Shown here in pieces: positions 46,921-59,711 of a stretch of 64,000 bases of DNA. The stretch is from Fulvia fulva (lineage: Eukaryota > Ascomycota > Dothideomycetes > Mycosphaerellales > Mycosphaerellaceae), in contig NC_063019.1 in NCBI RefSeq assembly GCF_020509005.1, positions 248,001-312,000 on the forward strand. The letters run 5' to 3'. Under the pieces are notes generated by a model, which was not told where the DNA came from, made no database searches, and saw only the letters and a list, made by a program, of their open reading frames with translations. The translations under genes were made by a program, and so were the position numbers. Every line of letters begins with the position of its first letter. Position 1 is the stretch's first letter.

Positions 46921-48540
46921 TTGTGACCTAGTAACGTCTATTTCCTAGGGATCTAGGGAGCTTCTCTCAATTGGCTGATCGATTTTCTGAAATTCCCCTA
47001 CGTTCTCCGGAGGTTAGGGAAGTTACACAAACAGCTTTCTCGGCTAAGCGACTTTAGGGCTCTCAATTAGCTGATCTATTTCGGGGGGGCTCTAATGGAC
47101 GCCTGAATGGTAGGTAGATTGTCCTAAGGATACGTTCTTCCTCGGCCTTCCTAAGGGCTTCCTAGCTAGTACACTGCTTAGTAGATTCAATGTTGGAACA
47201 TTGAGACCTATATCACCTCCAGGCTGGTCCTTAAAGAAGTCTGTATGTATGTGTTGTTTAACAGCTCTTATGTCTGGTTCCTAAAAGAGCCAGGCTTTAG
47301 CTGTGTTTTTAACATACCTAATAAACACTGCTTCTTTATCCCTATTCATTAGCTTGTCACTTCTTGCCCATTGAGGTTAGGATCTTGTGTCTATATAGAC
47401 AACAGCTTTGCATCCCCAAACTTTCAAATGGTTGATGGTCGGTTTGATACTATTAAAAGCCTCATCTAGTGAAACCTTGAATCTATCGTAATCTAGGCCA
47501 TTTGGTAGTTTGTTCCTTATATAAGTTTGGGCCTCTAGTGCTTCAGGCCAAAATTCAACCGGCATTTTAGCCTCTTCAAGCATTGCCCTTATAGAGTCCT
47601 CTGAGGTTTGTATTGACCTCTCAACTGGTCCATTCTGTAGAGAGTTGTATGCCTCAGTCGGCTCGAGCCCAATCCCTAAATCCTTCTCCTACTGCTTCAC
47701 TAATACAATAAGTTCTTTTGCATTGTCAAGTCTTACTGCTTTCAGCTACGCTGATGATTTCCTCTCTGCTTTGATCTTCCAGTTCTGGAGAGCAACTGGA
47801 GCATCTTCTCTTTTCCTAAGAGGAAAGGTCCACTTCTTCCTAGAGAAGTTGTCAACAATCTCAAGCCAGTAATTGAATCCTAGTCTTGAGATTGGTAGTA
47901 GCCCACATATGTCAATAGATACAAGGGTATGTCTTTCAGGTCTTCTCTCTGTAACTTTGCCTTTGTACTTCTTCATCTTTACTATTGAGCATACTCTGCA
48001 CTGGTGAAAGCCATCCTTAGGGATAGGAATGGGTTCTTTCAAGTCTGTTACCTTGTGAAGATTCTGGAGCAAATTCTTCCCAAAGTGTGCAAATCTTCTA
48101 TGCCAAAGCTCCCACTGCTTCAGGTCGGTCTCTAATTGAGCAGTCACAAAGGCATTCTTCATTAGTGGTGCACATAATGAGTAATGTGCCCGTTCTTGTA
48201 GGAGAGGAGAAATCTCATCAATGAATAGAACCCCCCCAAGGAGCTTTGTCTGGACAACAGTCTCACCAGAGGGGAAAACAAGAGAAAATGATGGAGGTTG
48301 CACACCAAACTGCTTGCTAAACTGGTTCCATGAAACCAGGTTCACTCCTAGCTTAGGTACAAGCAGGACATCTTCTAAAACAACTTTTCTGCCAGCTCTC
48401 CTACTCATCTCTGCATTCCTAATATAAGTGGCCAATAAAAACCCACCTCCCACTTTGATCCATTTCTTCCTTGTCAAGGGAGTCATAGATCTAAAGAGGC
48501 AGCTTTGGTCAGTCATATAGGATGAAGCACAGGAGTCAAG
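46921..48540 (-). pseudogene. Copia B pol, protease and integrase
   Basis: A 256-codon open stretch (47746-48516) carries the post-active-site part of the protease (after LLDSCASSYMTDQ at about 48505-48540), a GAG-pre-integrase domain and the integrase zinc site (LWHRRFAHFG at about 48110, CRVC at about 48000). Integrase core remnants follow (VSIDICGLLP at about 47915 for the first Asp). A 68-codon stretch (47377-47583) holds the integrase C-terminal side. The linker 46921-47376 is more mutated. Stops are few. Confidence 0.85.
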
Positions 48541-49780
48541 TAACCACTCTGACGAGGGGAACTTGCCTTAGACTTCTACAGTTAAGTGAGCCACTTCATC
48601 ATACTCATTATTATTAGACATTGTCTCTAGGGATGAGCTGTATAAGTCACGTGACTCTTGGGCGGAAAACCCTTTTCTAGTCTTCTTTGCTTTAGAGGTA
48701 TAAGACTAGGCCTAGTTCTTCTAGAGTGACAGCATGTTAGAGCTGAGTTTCTTCAATATTTTCTTAAGTTCTTCTATAGAGGACTTCTCTCTTAGTGTCC
48801 TCCTTGAAGTGGGTGGTAGAGTTCTCTTCTTCTTGACATGTGTTGTATTCTAGGAAGATGGTGGTTGGGAATGAGATCTAAGGACCTTTCTTGCCTCAGG
48901 CAAACTAGGGCAGTCCTTGATCAGATGATCCTTCTCATAGAGAAGGCAGGAGAGTGGTCTTGCTAGACCTAAGGGCTTGACCCAGGTGGCTGCCATGCCA
49001 TACTCGGCCTTAGAGGGATCCAACCTGGCTTCTTAAGCTTCAAGGATCTTTAAGGTCCTTTCATGATCCATCTTTGGCTAAGCCATGATAGTATCCCTGG
49101 CTACATAGTAGTCAGGTGGCAGTGAGCTTAAGAGCTGGGTCATCCTCACATCAGCTTTCCTGTAATGATGACCCTCTAGGTCAACATCAGCAATCCTTTT
49201 TCTAAGAGAAACCAGGTGTGTCTATGCAGATCTGATGGTGAACTCTTCACTCATCTCAAAGGTCACAAATTGCTTTATGAGCTCATGTGCATAGGTTGGT
49301 AGCACCTGGCTATACTTGTTCCAGAGATACACCCACTTCTTAGCAGCTCTTCCAGATTCACATGAGCCCTCAAGCTCAAATTCATCTTCTTCTGTGATCC
49401 TACTAAGGATACTGAAGTTGCATACTGTATTGTGTCTTGTCCATATTAGCGTATTGAGGATCTCTTTGGTTGTAGCCTCTTCTTAGAGTTTCAGAGTCTT
49501 GCCCTTAATGTTGTCAAAAGACACTTCTATTAGGTCATCAATTGCAAAGAATGCTGATTAGCTCTCTATCTTGTATCTCTGAAGGTTGAACCATCTCTTC
49601 TAATTGTCCCTCCTAAGAATTGGGATTTTGCCTCCCTTCTCCTCTATCTTCTCTTGGTATAGATCTATAATAAATTGGATGTAATAAAACAAGGTGTGTA
49701 TGTTCCAAAGTGGTGGCTCAGATCCTGCTGAGGCTTCTAGTGTAGAATGGGAAAGTTCGTAGGTGTGGATACTAAGGCCC
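48541..49780 (-). pseudogene. Copia B gag, broken by few stops
   Basis: The minus-strand frame gives a capsid-like region (about 49100-49580; RKADVRMTQLLSSLPPDYY near 49110-49165), a zinc knuckle (CLLYEKDHLIKDC near 48915-48955, one Cys replaced by Tyr) and a basic Ser/Lys-rich end running into the protease. Several TAG stops occur. Gag forms the particle in which reverse transcription takes place. Confidence 0.75.
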
Positions 49781-50098
49781 GCTTAGTAAAGTAAAGGAGC
49801 GGTGTGAGGTCTCGGGGCTAGGACACAGGTCTGTCTCTCCTAGCAGAGCTTCAAATGACTTACTTGAAGTCCTTCTTGATAGTATCTCGATGCAGTTCTG
49901 CCTATAGAGTATCTTCAAGGTATTGGCTTTAAGTAAGCCGTATAGAGTCCTTGTCTAGGTTACCTATTACTTAGTATCGAACTAAGCTCCTTAATAGGAT
50001 AGACGGGGTAGACTTCTGATTCCCAGATGTTTTCTGCTACGATAGCAAGGGATATAAGTAACCTGTACTGATATAGGTTGCTCTTATTCCTATACAAA

Positions 50099-50113
50099 CC
50101 CGGGCTCATAACC
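50099..50113 (-). promoter_or_regulatory. Copia B primer-binding site (initiator tRNA-Met half)
   Basis: On the minus strand GGTTATGAGCCCGGG follows the 5' LTR without a gap. Its complement holds GGGCTCATAACC, the anticodon arm of initiator tRNA-Met. This is the unmutated form of the sites at 12823 and 50947. Confidence 0.75.
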
Positions 50114-50348
50114 TATTAAATAGGTACGGGTAGATAGTAGCGGAGTGGAGTAAGAGATTAATCTTTAACTAACTAATAGCACGAGCATATAGCAATATAT
50201 TAGGAACCAATATATTGATTGTGTTAGATGTCTATCTAAGCTAAAGGGGAGAGAAGGTATCTCCCTATAAGCTAAGTCATCGTAGATACCTTAGGCTACT
50301 AGATCACTTCCTAATTGTTAACTCCCTTTAAGATGCTACATCTTAATA
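50114..50348 (-). repeat. 5' LTR of copia B
   Basis: 235 bp, same length as 44731-44965, with more TpA changes. Followed by TSD TTAAG. Confidence 0.93.
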
Positions 50349-50353
50349 TTAAG

Positions 50354-50538
50354 TACGTATTTAGTAGGTACGGGCTCCTAAAGTCGATTACGTCTAATCG
50401 CGGTCCGTAATAGTTATTAGTATTCTAGTAACGCCTCTACGAGTTACTATAGATCAAGCAAAAGTTGTCTACTAGATACTACGCCGAGACTAATAGATAG
50501 AGCGAGAATACGAATAAGGAAATAGAAAAGTACCTCCG
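50354..50538 (+). pseudogene. Gypsy I integrase, middle fragment
   Basis: Joins in frame to 44730. It reads YGLLKSITSNRGP (integrase second catalytic Asp region, D to N), then the AETNR..SENTNKEIEKYLR region with the catalytic Glu. Ends at the copia C TSD CTCCG (50534-50538). Confidence 0.85.
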
Positions 50539-50946
50539 TATTACGAATATAGGTTAGTAGGCATATCGTACGGTACTAAGACTAACTTAGTATATACTAA
50601 GCTAGTCGAGACGATAGTACGGCAATACTACCGAGACACCGTACAAATAGTAGGAGCGACTTAGAGGACCTAAAGTTGCTTAGCTAGTTAGTACGAGACT
50701 GTCGGAGGAACTGCCGTTATAGGATAAGATATAGGTAAAACCGATAAGGCGTAGTGAAACAGAACTAGGACTAGAGCAATATCCCTCTATATAGGTATAA
50801 GAGACGTAGTCTCTATACCGATAGTAGAGACACCTTTAGTACTGAACACTGTTCTACTATATACCTTCGTATACTATATTAGTCCTTCCTCCTTCCCTAT
50901 TACGTATCCTAACTTCCGTATATATATATACTATACCTGTTTAATA
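50539..50946 (+). repeat. 5' LTR of copia C (408 bp)
   Basis: Starts TATTACGAATATAGG (TGTTACG before RIP, as in the 3' copy) and ends CTGTTTAATA. Confidence 0.93.
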
Positions 50947-51099
50947 GGTTATAAGCCCGGGTTTGCTTAATAGAACATCGATATACTAAGGAAGTACGAC
51001 GTAGGGTATTATACCCTATACCTAGAATCCGTACGGTAACGTACTAATAGACTCGGGGAGTCTACTATATAGAACGCTACTAATAGACTCGGGGAGTCT

Positions 51100-54000
51100 A
51101 AGCTTATTCTAACTACCGTAGTCAAGTAGAGCTTACTATATATCTAAGGCTACCTTCGCTATAGAAGACTTAACGAGTTACGAGGGCCCCCGGAAGGTCG
51201 GCCCTACCCTTACTTATAAGAACTAGAAGCGCTAGTCCGTTATACTACGAGACTATCTCGAAAGCCGGGAGGTATTCTAGGTTATCGACGACTCGTCGGC
51301 TGATCTCCTAGAATCCGTTACGCCTAAGATTACTTCGAAGGCGAACGGTATAGTAAGATATACTATCTTAGTATATTTGTCCGAGGAGGATAACTAAGAA
51401 ATCTTGGATATACGAGATACGAAAGAGATCTAGAAACTTCTATAGAAGAAGTATAGTAAGGTCTATAAGGCATACGTAGTAGCGCTTATAAAACAGCTAG
51501 TATCGTTTAAGCTACCGGACGATTAGACAATTAGATAAGGGTGGACATATCTAGGTAACCTATCTATATAGATTACCGAAATAGATAGTAAAGAGACCTA
51601 CTATAAGGACCCTATCCGGAGGTTTAAGCACCTACTAAGCAGCCTCCCGGACGTCTATACTAGCACTAGGGACACTATCCTAGCCTAGCTAAACCTAGGC
51701 TAGGAATCCGCTATAACCTTACTTAAATCCTACGAATTACGGATCTAAGAGAGTAAGGGCGAGACCACTCTATACTCCTAGAGGCAAGGGGGTAAGAGCG
51801 GCTACTTTATCTACGATAGTAACTACCTAGTTATATTGTGCCCGGAACTAGATTCCGTAAAGAAGTTTATTAAAAAGAAGAACACCTAGAAGCAACCGGA
51901 GAAGAAGTCCTACGAAGAGCTAGTCCGGGATCTAGAGAAGGCCTAAAACGCCCTTAAGAAGTCTAGGAAACAGTAGAAGGATAGGAGAAGCCAATCCGAT
52001 AATAAGACAAAGGTAAAGGCGATACGAGCCTATACCTTACGAGAAAGCGATACCGAGGAAACATACGACGACGAAGTCGCCTATTCTACTATAGAAGTAA
52101 AAGGCAAGTTTCCCGCCTCCGAATAGTTACTAGACTCCTATACCTCCTTATACATAACTAATAATAAGTCTCTATTCAGATCGCTTAGGAAACTAGCGAG
52201 AAGGAAAGTAATTAAAGTCGGTAGGGGGTACCTAGATATATTCTATAAAGGAATAGTAACTATAGGAGGCCTAACGGGGAAACAAAATACGCTAGAGAAA
52301 GTCTTATTTGTTCTTAATCTCGGAGTTAATCTAGTTTTATAGAGGCAGTTTAGTAAGCAATTCGATATCGAACCTCTAAACTTTATACTTAAGTATAAGA
52401 GCGGAAAGCCTATTATACGAATAGTACTATAAGGGGGGGTACCGGTAGTATCTTCGATATCCGACTCCCTAAACTAGGTAGATAATAGACCCCCGGAGAT
52501 GCTATACGAGGAAGCTCTAGCCGCGGTAACTACCGAGGATTAGTAGGAGCTTTAGTATAGAAGATTCGTATACCTAGGTAAAGGATTACTCCGGAACTTC
52601 TATAGGGTAAGTAATAAGAAGGACCCGATTCCTATCCCGGACGAGTATAACTATAAGGTATGCTCTATCGCGAATATACGGAAGTTTAAAGGCGCTATCG
52701 TAGAACGAAAGAACGAAAGACTTACGCTTATATCTATCGACATCTACGGACCCTTCGAAAATACGACATCTAGGCTAGGTTTTAAATACTAGCTATAGAT
52801 CGTAGATAACTTCTTAAGAAAGAAGTAGGTGATCCCGCTTAAGAACAAATCCGACGTACCGTAAGTACTACGACAATAGCGGCTAACTATAGAGAAAGTA
52901 TCGAAATGCTACGTAAGAGTAGTACGGAGTAACAATGTACCTAAGCTACTAATAGTTCTAAAAGAATAGGAGAAAGAATCGGGGATTTAATACGATACGA
53001 CGGATAATTATAACTCTATACAAAACGGAGTAGTAGAAAGGTCAATCTAGGTATCGGAGAACGCGATCCGTATAATACTCGAGGAATCGGGGATACCGGT
53101 AGAATTCTAGCCTAAAGCGCTAGAGGTATAGGCGGTTATACGTAACCTACTACTAAACGGACCGTTACTTAACGGTATCTAACTTTCGCCGGAAGAAGTA
53201 TTTACTAGCAAAGTGCCGACGGTAGATCACCTAAGAGTATAGGGTTGTAGGGTAGTAGTTTACGTAGACCCGAAATTATATCTAAAAGGGCTACGATAGG
53301 ATAAGTTAATAAACCGGGGTAAGGAAGCTATTTTCGTTAGATACGGTCAATCGACTAAGTAATAGTTGTTTTAGGAGCTAGATGTACGAGCTATTAGGCA
53401 GTATAGCCAAGTAGATTAGTTCGAAAACGAGTAGGGGGGAGATCTAGACTTAGGTGTCTCCTTTATAAACTAACCTAGTAGGGTACCTAAACGAAGGCTA
53501 GTCGGTCGACTACCGGCGGTCTCGCGACTACTACTAGTTTAGCGACTAGCGGATGCCCCGATAGTAATCTCACGATCCTCGGGTAGTATAATACCCTAAC
53601 TTCCTACTACTAAAGTAGCCGAGTCCTCTATAGAAGAACCGACCTAGCTAATCCCCGCTCCCTATATAGAGACCGAACCCGCTACGGCTAAGGACAAAGG
53701 ACTAACTGTCTTAAGACCGCTCTATATCTAACTTCCCGGTAGACTAGATAATATCGCGGACTATAAGAAGATCGAGGAAACCCCGGAGCTACCGGAACTA
53801 ATCGTCCGGAGGAAAAGGACTAGGGATCCTAACGATAACTACGGCTAGGACTAGGACTCTAAGGTTAAGCACTACAAAGCTATAATAGCTTTATTCTACT
53901 ACTATAGGTAAATAATAGACTTACTAATACCGACGAACGTATATTTATAGCTATAGTAGAGGAACTGTTCGACGAAGTCTAAGAATACGCCTTTACTATA

Positions 54001-55660
54001 TTCGGACCCGGTATTACCTACTAATAGAAAGTACCTATCCCGAAGATATATAAGGCTACGGTAGGGGATCCTAAATAGGGCCACTTATAGAAGGACGCTA
54101 TCGATACCGAGCTACTCTCGTTATTAAGTAATAATACCTAGGAAACGGCTATCGCTCTAAGGGGCGCGAATATAGTTACTACTAAGTAGGTCTTTAACGT
54201 AAAGAGACTTATTAGCGTAGTAATCGAAAAGTTTAAGGCAAGACTTGTCGTAAGAGGGTTTTTATAGAAATTTGGCGTTAACTTCGAAGAGATATTCGTA
54301 CCTATAGTACGCTATAACACCCTAAGGGTCTTTATAGTAGTAGTTTACGAGCGAGATCTCGAGATATACTAGGTCGACGTTAATAATGCGTTTACCTAAA
54401 GCTACCTAGCCGAAGACATCTATATAAAACCCCTACTAGGAGTCGAAACCCTACTGAACACGGTCCTTAAGGTACTCCGGAGTCTCTACGGCCTAAAGTA
54501 GGTAGCTAGAGACTAGAACAAGCTCTATGTCGCTACGTTAGTCAAAATAGGATTCTACTAGTCCGAGGTAGACCTATATCTCCTAACTTATACTAAGAGA
54601 GACATTATACTACTTATCTATATAGACGATATACCTATTATAGTACTAAGGTTGGCCGACATCTAATAGTTTAAGAAGCAGTTTGCGTAACATTTTAAGA
54701 TTAAGGATCTCGGGGAACCGGAGAAACTACTAGGACTAGAGATTACTCGTAATAGGCGTAACGGTACCCTAAAACTCGACTAGGGCTATTATATCCGTAA
54801 GGCCCTTACTAAAATAGACATAGCAAAAGAATAGTTAAGCCTAACACTCTCGCTAATAGATAGTTACGATAATCTCCGTCCTATAGCCCCGAACGACGAG
54901 AGATATAGTAAGGATGACTACTAGAGCAATAATAGGACCTAGATATAGCTAATAACTATAACGAGACCGGACCTAGCCTTCCTACTCGGGAGAACTAGTA
55001 TATATGTCGCGGATCTAACAAAGCGGTATATAAAAGTACTAAAGAAGGTCTCGAGATACCCAAGGTCGTTCCCCGACCTAGGGTTAATATTTAGACGTAG
55101 TTAGCGGTGCCCTAACCGGATACTTAGACTCCGACTACGCGATAGATCGAGTACATAGGGTCTTAATTCTAGGACATGTCTAGCTAGTATACGATACGCC
55201 TATATCCTAGATAAGTAAGAAGTAAAAGTCTATAGTAACCTCTACTATAGAGGTAGAGTTTATAGTAATAAACGCTACCGCAAAATATTCCTAGTCCCTA
55301 GTAGCTATCCTCCGAGAGATAAACTGCCCGGGGCTAGTAGGAGACTACTCTTTCTAACTAGTAGTCCTAGCCGATAAGAGCACCGTCGACGAACTAAGAC
55401 TAGTACGCCTTATAGGGGATAACTAGGCGGCTCTGACCTTAGTTAAGGACGCCTATATCTACGAAAGATCTAAGTATATTAATATTACCTATAACTATAT
55501 TAGGCACCTCTAGTAGTAGAAGAAGATTAAAGTAGAGTACTACTATACTAAGGAGATAGTAGTAGATAGTTTGACTAAACCGCTAGCCGGTCCCTAGTTC
55601 TAGACCTTTATACGATAGCTATAGCTAGTATAGTAGGAATAATCGTTCCTTGCCTTACGA
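51100..55660 (+). pseudogene. Copia C gag-pol, RIP-broken
   Basis: The frame is followable through stops: gag (about 51150-52080), protease (LLDSYTSLYITNN at about 52120-52165), integrase zinc and core (about 52640-53250; YDTTDNYNSIQNGVVERS at about 52990-53050), RT (about 54190-54780, catalytic YIDDIPI at about 54620) and RNase H (about 55120-55610). It resembles the pol of A, B and D. No part is open for more than about 60 codons. Confidence 0.87.
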
Positions 55661-55672
55661 CCTAAGTAGGAG

Positions 55673-56080
55673 TGTTACGAATATAGGTTAGTAGGTATGT
55701 CGTACGGTACTAAGACTGACTTAGTACATACTAAGCTAGTCGAGATAATAGTACGGCAATACTACCGAGACAGCGTACGAATAGTAGGAGCGACTTAGAG
55801 GACCTAAAGTTGCTTAGCTAGTTAGTACGAGACTGTCGGAGGAACTACCGTTATAGGATAAGATATAGGTAAAACCGATAAGGCGTAGTGAAACAGAACT
55901 AGGACTAGAGCAATATCCCTCTATATAGGTATAAGAGACGTAGTCTCTATAATGATAGTAGAGACACCTTTAGTACTAAATACTGTTCTACTATATACCT
56001 TCGTATACTACATTAGTCCTTCCTCCTTCCCTATTACGTGTCCTAACTTCCGTATATTTATATACTATATCTATTTAACA
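55673..56080 (+). repeat. 3' LTR of copia C (408 bp)
   Basis: Starts TGTTACGAATATAGG, ends CTATTTAACA, then TSD CTCCG. Confidence 0.93.
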
Positions 56081-56085
56081 CTCCG

Positions 56086-56192
56086 AGCTTTTATTAAATA
56101 TACCTAGGACGACTAGCCGGATTAGCTACCGCTAGTAGAATTTATAGCTAATAATAGAGTATCTAAAAGTACGGGAGTATTACTATTTATAG
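56086..56192 (+). pseudogene. Gypsy I integrase, last fragment
   Basis: Continues the integrase frame from 50538: AFIKYT, then LPLVEFIANN and VSKSTGVLLFIA, a typical gypsy integrase stretch. Ends where LINE J begins. Confidence 0.85.
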
Positions 56193-59100
56193 CTAGCGCG
56201 ACCTAGGGGTCTATAGACACCTAGACAGTGCGCTTAAGAGACAAGGGTGCTATATCGTAGTAGGAGACTTTAATATATACTACCCTTCCGAGGAAAGCCT
56301 TATGTAGCCGTACCCTATAGCCGACAAAGTACTCGACTTAATAGCGAGTTACGTAATTGCCCTTAATACCCCGAAGGACCTAGGCACCTAGAAGAGAGGG
56401 GGACTCTAAGGCACGATCGACCTCTCCTAGATCTTAGATATCCACTACTATACGGTAACCTACTATAGGATCGAATATGAACTCGAGGCGTCGTCAGACT
56501 ACATACTAGTTAGGACCTCTATTACGACATAGATATAACGTATACTAGCGAGAACCCCTAAGCTAAACTAGGGAAAGGCCTACTAGGCTAACATCTAGGC
56601 GTACCTCGATGACTCTAAGAGGCTAGTCTAGATCGCGTAGTAGTAATATAATAGTAAAGACGAGATAGACGAGGTAGTCTAGGGGTTAATAGACAAAATA
56701 AGAAAAGCGACCTTACTTTACGTTCCGCTTACCTAACTAACGATATAGTCTAAACTATACTAGACGCCGGAGTATACTACGGTAGTAAGAGAAGTAGGGA
56801 GAGCCCGCCGGGTATAGACGAGTAGCTATAGCGAGGAGGCCTAGAACGTATATAGGGAGGCATACTAATAGAAGAAAGCTATAATACGGAGGGAGAAAGC
56901 AGTCGGCTAGAGGGCTATAGTAGAAGAAATCGCCGGTAAGCTAGAGAGGATATAGAAGCTAGCGAAATAGGCCCGACAGGACCCTATATAGGGCCCCTCC
57001 TTCTCTATCCTAGCGCTACAATCGCCTAGTAGCCCGGTTAGCGACCCCGAGGCTAAGGCGCGTCTACTAGCTAGTAAGTTCTTCCCGCCTCTAGTCGAGG
57101 CTAATCTAAGCGAGATAAACAGCTCTACTCCCCTAGCCCCTAGTATCGCGGTCTAATAGGAGGTGTCCGAGGGAGAAGTTGCCGCTATACTAAGGAAGTT
57201 ACCGGCGAAGAAAGCCCCGGGACCGGATAGGATCCTAAACGAGCTACTAAAGAAGTATAGAGATCAACTAGCCCTAGTAGTTATAGCGATCTTTAACGCC
57301 TACCTATAGACCGGATACCACCCGATAGCTTTTAAACAATCGAAGATAGTAGTCCTACGTAAGCCGTAAAAGGAAGACTATATATAGGTGAAGTCGTACC
57401 GCCTAATTACGCTCCTTAATACTCTTAGGAAGGGGCTTAAGAAGCTAGTTATAACGAGACTCTCCGAGGCGGTAGAGGGACACTCCCTACTCCCGGATAC
57501 CTAGATAGGTACGCGCCTATAGCGATCGACGCGATCCGCGATAGAACTTATCACCTCTTAGGTAAACGCTATCTAGTATAAAAATAGGGACAAGGTGGCT
57601 TCCTTACTTAGCCTAGATATATCGGGAGCCTTTGACTACGTGTTATACCCGCGGCTACTCTAGATCCTAAGGTCGAAAGGACTCCCTAAGTAGCTTGTTA
57701 ACTTCGTACGGTCCTACCTCTAAAACCGTAGTACGTCGATCCTAGTCGGCTAGTATAGAAGCCTATTTTAAGTAGTCTATACTAGAATCCCGTAAGGCTT
57801 AACGCTAGTACCTACTCTATTCCTCTTCTTTATAGCGACGCTACTCCTAGCCCTAGAATCCTAGAACACCGCTACGAGCGGCTTCGTAGACGACATAAAC
57901 ATCCTAGCGTAGTCTTCCTCGACTAAGGAGAACTATAGGCTACTAGAAGAGAAGTACAAGATCTACGAGGACTAGGCTAGGAGGTACGGGGCTCGGTTTG
58001 CCCTAGAAAAGTACAATCTAATACACTTTACGCGCCGGCTACGGTTCTATAATATATAAGCTTCTATCTAGATATAGGGGTATACGACTGACCCGGCAAA
58101 TCAGCTTAGGATCCTCGGACTATAGGTAGACCCGGCGCTACGGTAGAGGAAGTACGTATAGGTAATATTACGGAAAGCTAAACAGAATATAGTATTTTCC
58201 TAGAGGCTCACTACGTCTATATAGGGGGCGGACTTCCGGTAGTTACGACTTCTATATACGGCTATTATACGGCTAGTCCTTACCTATAGTAGCTAAGTAT
58301 AGTCCTTAGGCGAGAGGGCCTACCTATTAAAGGGACTCGTTACGCCGCTAGCAAAGATCTAAAACCAATACCTAAGGAAGGTTACCGGGGTATATAAGTC
58401 GATACTAACGAGGATACTTAAGTATAAGACCGCTATACCGCCGATCGACCTATATATCTAGGGACTACGGACCTCCTACTTAGGTAAGTCGGCATGGTAC
58501 CTAGTATAGAAGGTCATCGCTAGTGTAGTCGTAAGGGCCCGCGAATTAGTACTAGCGTATAAGGGTATTCGACCCGGAAACGAGCCGAACTACCGGGTAA
58601 GGGACAAATAGCTAGTAATACGATAGGAAGGTAAGAAATCGTTTATAGAGCAACTATAGAAGAGAGGTAGAATAACTAGAGTATAGGGTATAGTAGACGC
58701 CCTTAGCTAGCGGGACAACCTAAGGAATAGTTAGCTACGAAATCCGTAGTTAAGTACCCCCCGAAGCTTATCTACTACCGCCTTACGAGGGTATAGAGTA
58801 GTATAGTAACCTAACTATAAAGCAAACACATCGGCCTCTAGGGGTACCTATCGTAGAGGAAGGTTCTAGAATACACAAATACTAGCTACCCCTACGGCTA
58901 TTACTCCTAGAACGTACGGTACGTACTCCTCGTCTATCCGAGGTAGTCGCTAGGAAGGGGGGAGTAGATAGTAAAGGCGAGGAACCGGACGATTAGGGCA
59001 CTTCTTAATAACGTTAAGGACCTACGGCGTATTACGAACTAGATACTAGAGAAGGGCTGGCTAGAATAGTACCGCCTAGTAGGAGTAGTGTAGGAAGAGA

Positions 59101-59325
59101 GGATACGGCGTAGCGCGACGAGACCGGCTAGGAGCGGGGGCTAACGGGGTAGTGATATAGACTACGTACGTTTAGAGGGAAAGCTAATCTAGACAAGGAG
59201 TAGTCGGGGGCGGGAAGGGTTTTCACCTATTCGGGTTTCCCTTTGTATATAATAATAGATATATACCTTTATAGGCCGGATAGGGTCCTAGAATAGGGGA
59301 ATAACAAATCTATCTATCTATATAT
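56193..59325 (+). mobile_element. LINE J, 5'-truncated copy of family 1, RIP-broken
   Basis: Matches LINE K from about 38457 to the 3' end, thus starts within the ORF2 endonuclease and includes the RT (FVDDINILA at about 57883) and the C-terminal zinc motif. The tail (ATCT)n ends near 59320. It has more TpA than K. The left flank is gypsy I, the right flank is LINE L, so no TSD can be matched. Confidence 0.88.
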
Positions 59326-59711
59326 ACGTAAGTAAGACTATAGACCTTGAGTCGTAGAAGGTTATACTACCGTAATAGGGTAACCTAGGAGACATAACAT
59401 CAATCTAGATCGACACGATATAAGGCTCTATCTAGATCTATAACGTTTATAACCCGCTACCGCGGGGTCGGACGAGTAGGGAACTAGGAACCCTCGCCTA
59501 CCTAGAGCGGACCCTAAGCTAAGACACGAAGTAAGTACTCCTCGGTAACTTTAACCTCTACTACCTATAGTAGGGATTCTACTTCACTCCCCCGTACGCG
59601 TTTTTAGGGGGAAAGCTACTAGATATAACCGTACGCTACGGAATGGCCTTAGTAATACTAAAGGGAATAAAGACGTAGAAGGCCCGAATAAGTATAAGTG
59701 TAATCGACCTA

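Larger units (their letters stand above)
44731..50348 (-). mobile_element. Ty1/copia element B, complete and least mutated
   Basis: 5618 bp in minus orientation, LTRs 44731-44965 and 50114-50348 (235 bp each), TSD TTAAG at 44726-44730 and 50349-50353. The PPT GAGTGGGAG lies next to the 3' LTR and the primer-binding site GGTTATGAGCCCGGG next to the 5' LTR. Internal CpA/TpG are largely kept, and the RT/RNase H part is still open over 444 codons. The 5' LTR is more mutated than the 3' LTR. Confidence 0.95.
50539..56080 (+). mobile_element. Ty1/copia element C, complete, RIP-dead
   Basis: 5542 bp with 408-bp LTRs (50539-50946, 55673-56080) and TSD CTCCG (50534-50538, 56081-56085). The primer-binding site GGTTATAAGCCCGGG is at 50947-50961, and CCTAAGTAGGAG precedes the 3' LTR. 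Strong RIP; the 5' and 3' LTRs are very similar to each other. Confidence 0.94.
33858..56192 (+). mobile_element. Ty3/gypsy element I, host of LINE K and copia B and C
   Basis: Plus-strand element with a 5' LTR start (TGTCACGGGC), gag (34380-36630), protease, RT, RNase H and integrase (41600-44730), and integrase continuing at 50354-50538 and 56086-56192. The 3' part is lost where LINE J begins. Each interruption is flanked by a TSD. Strong RIP. Confidence 0.85.
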
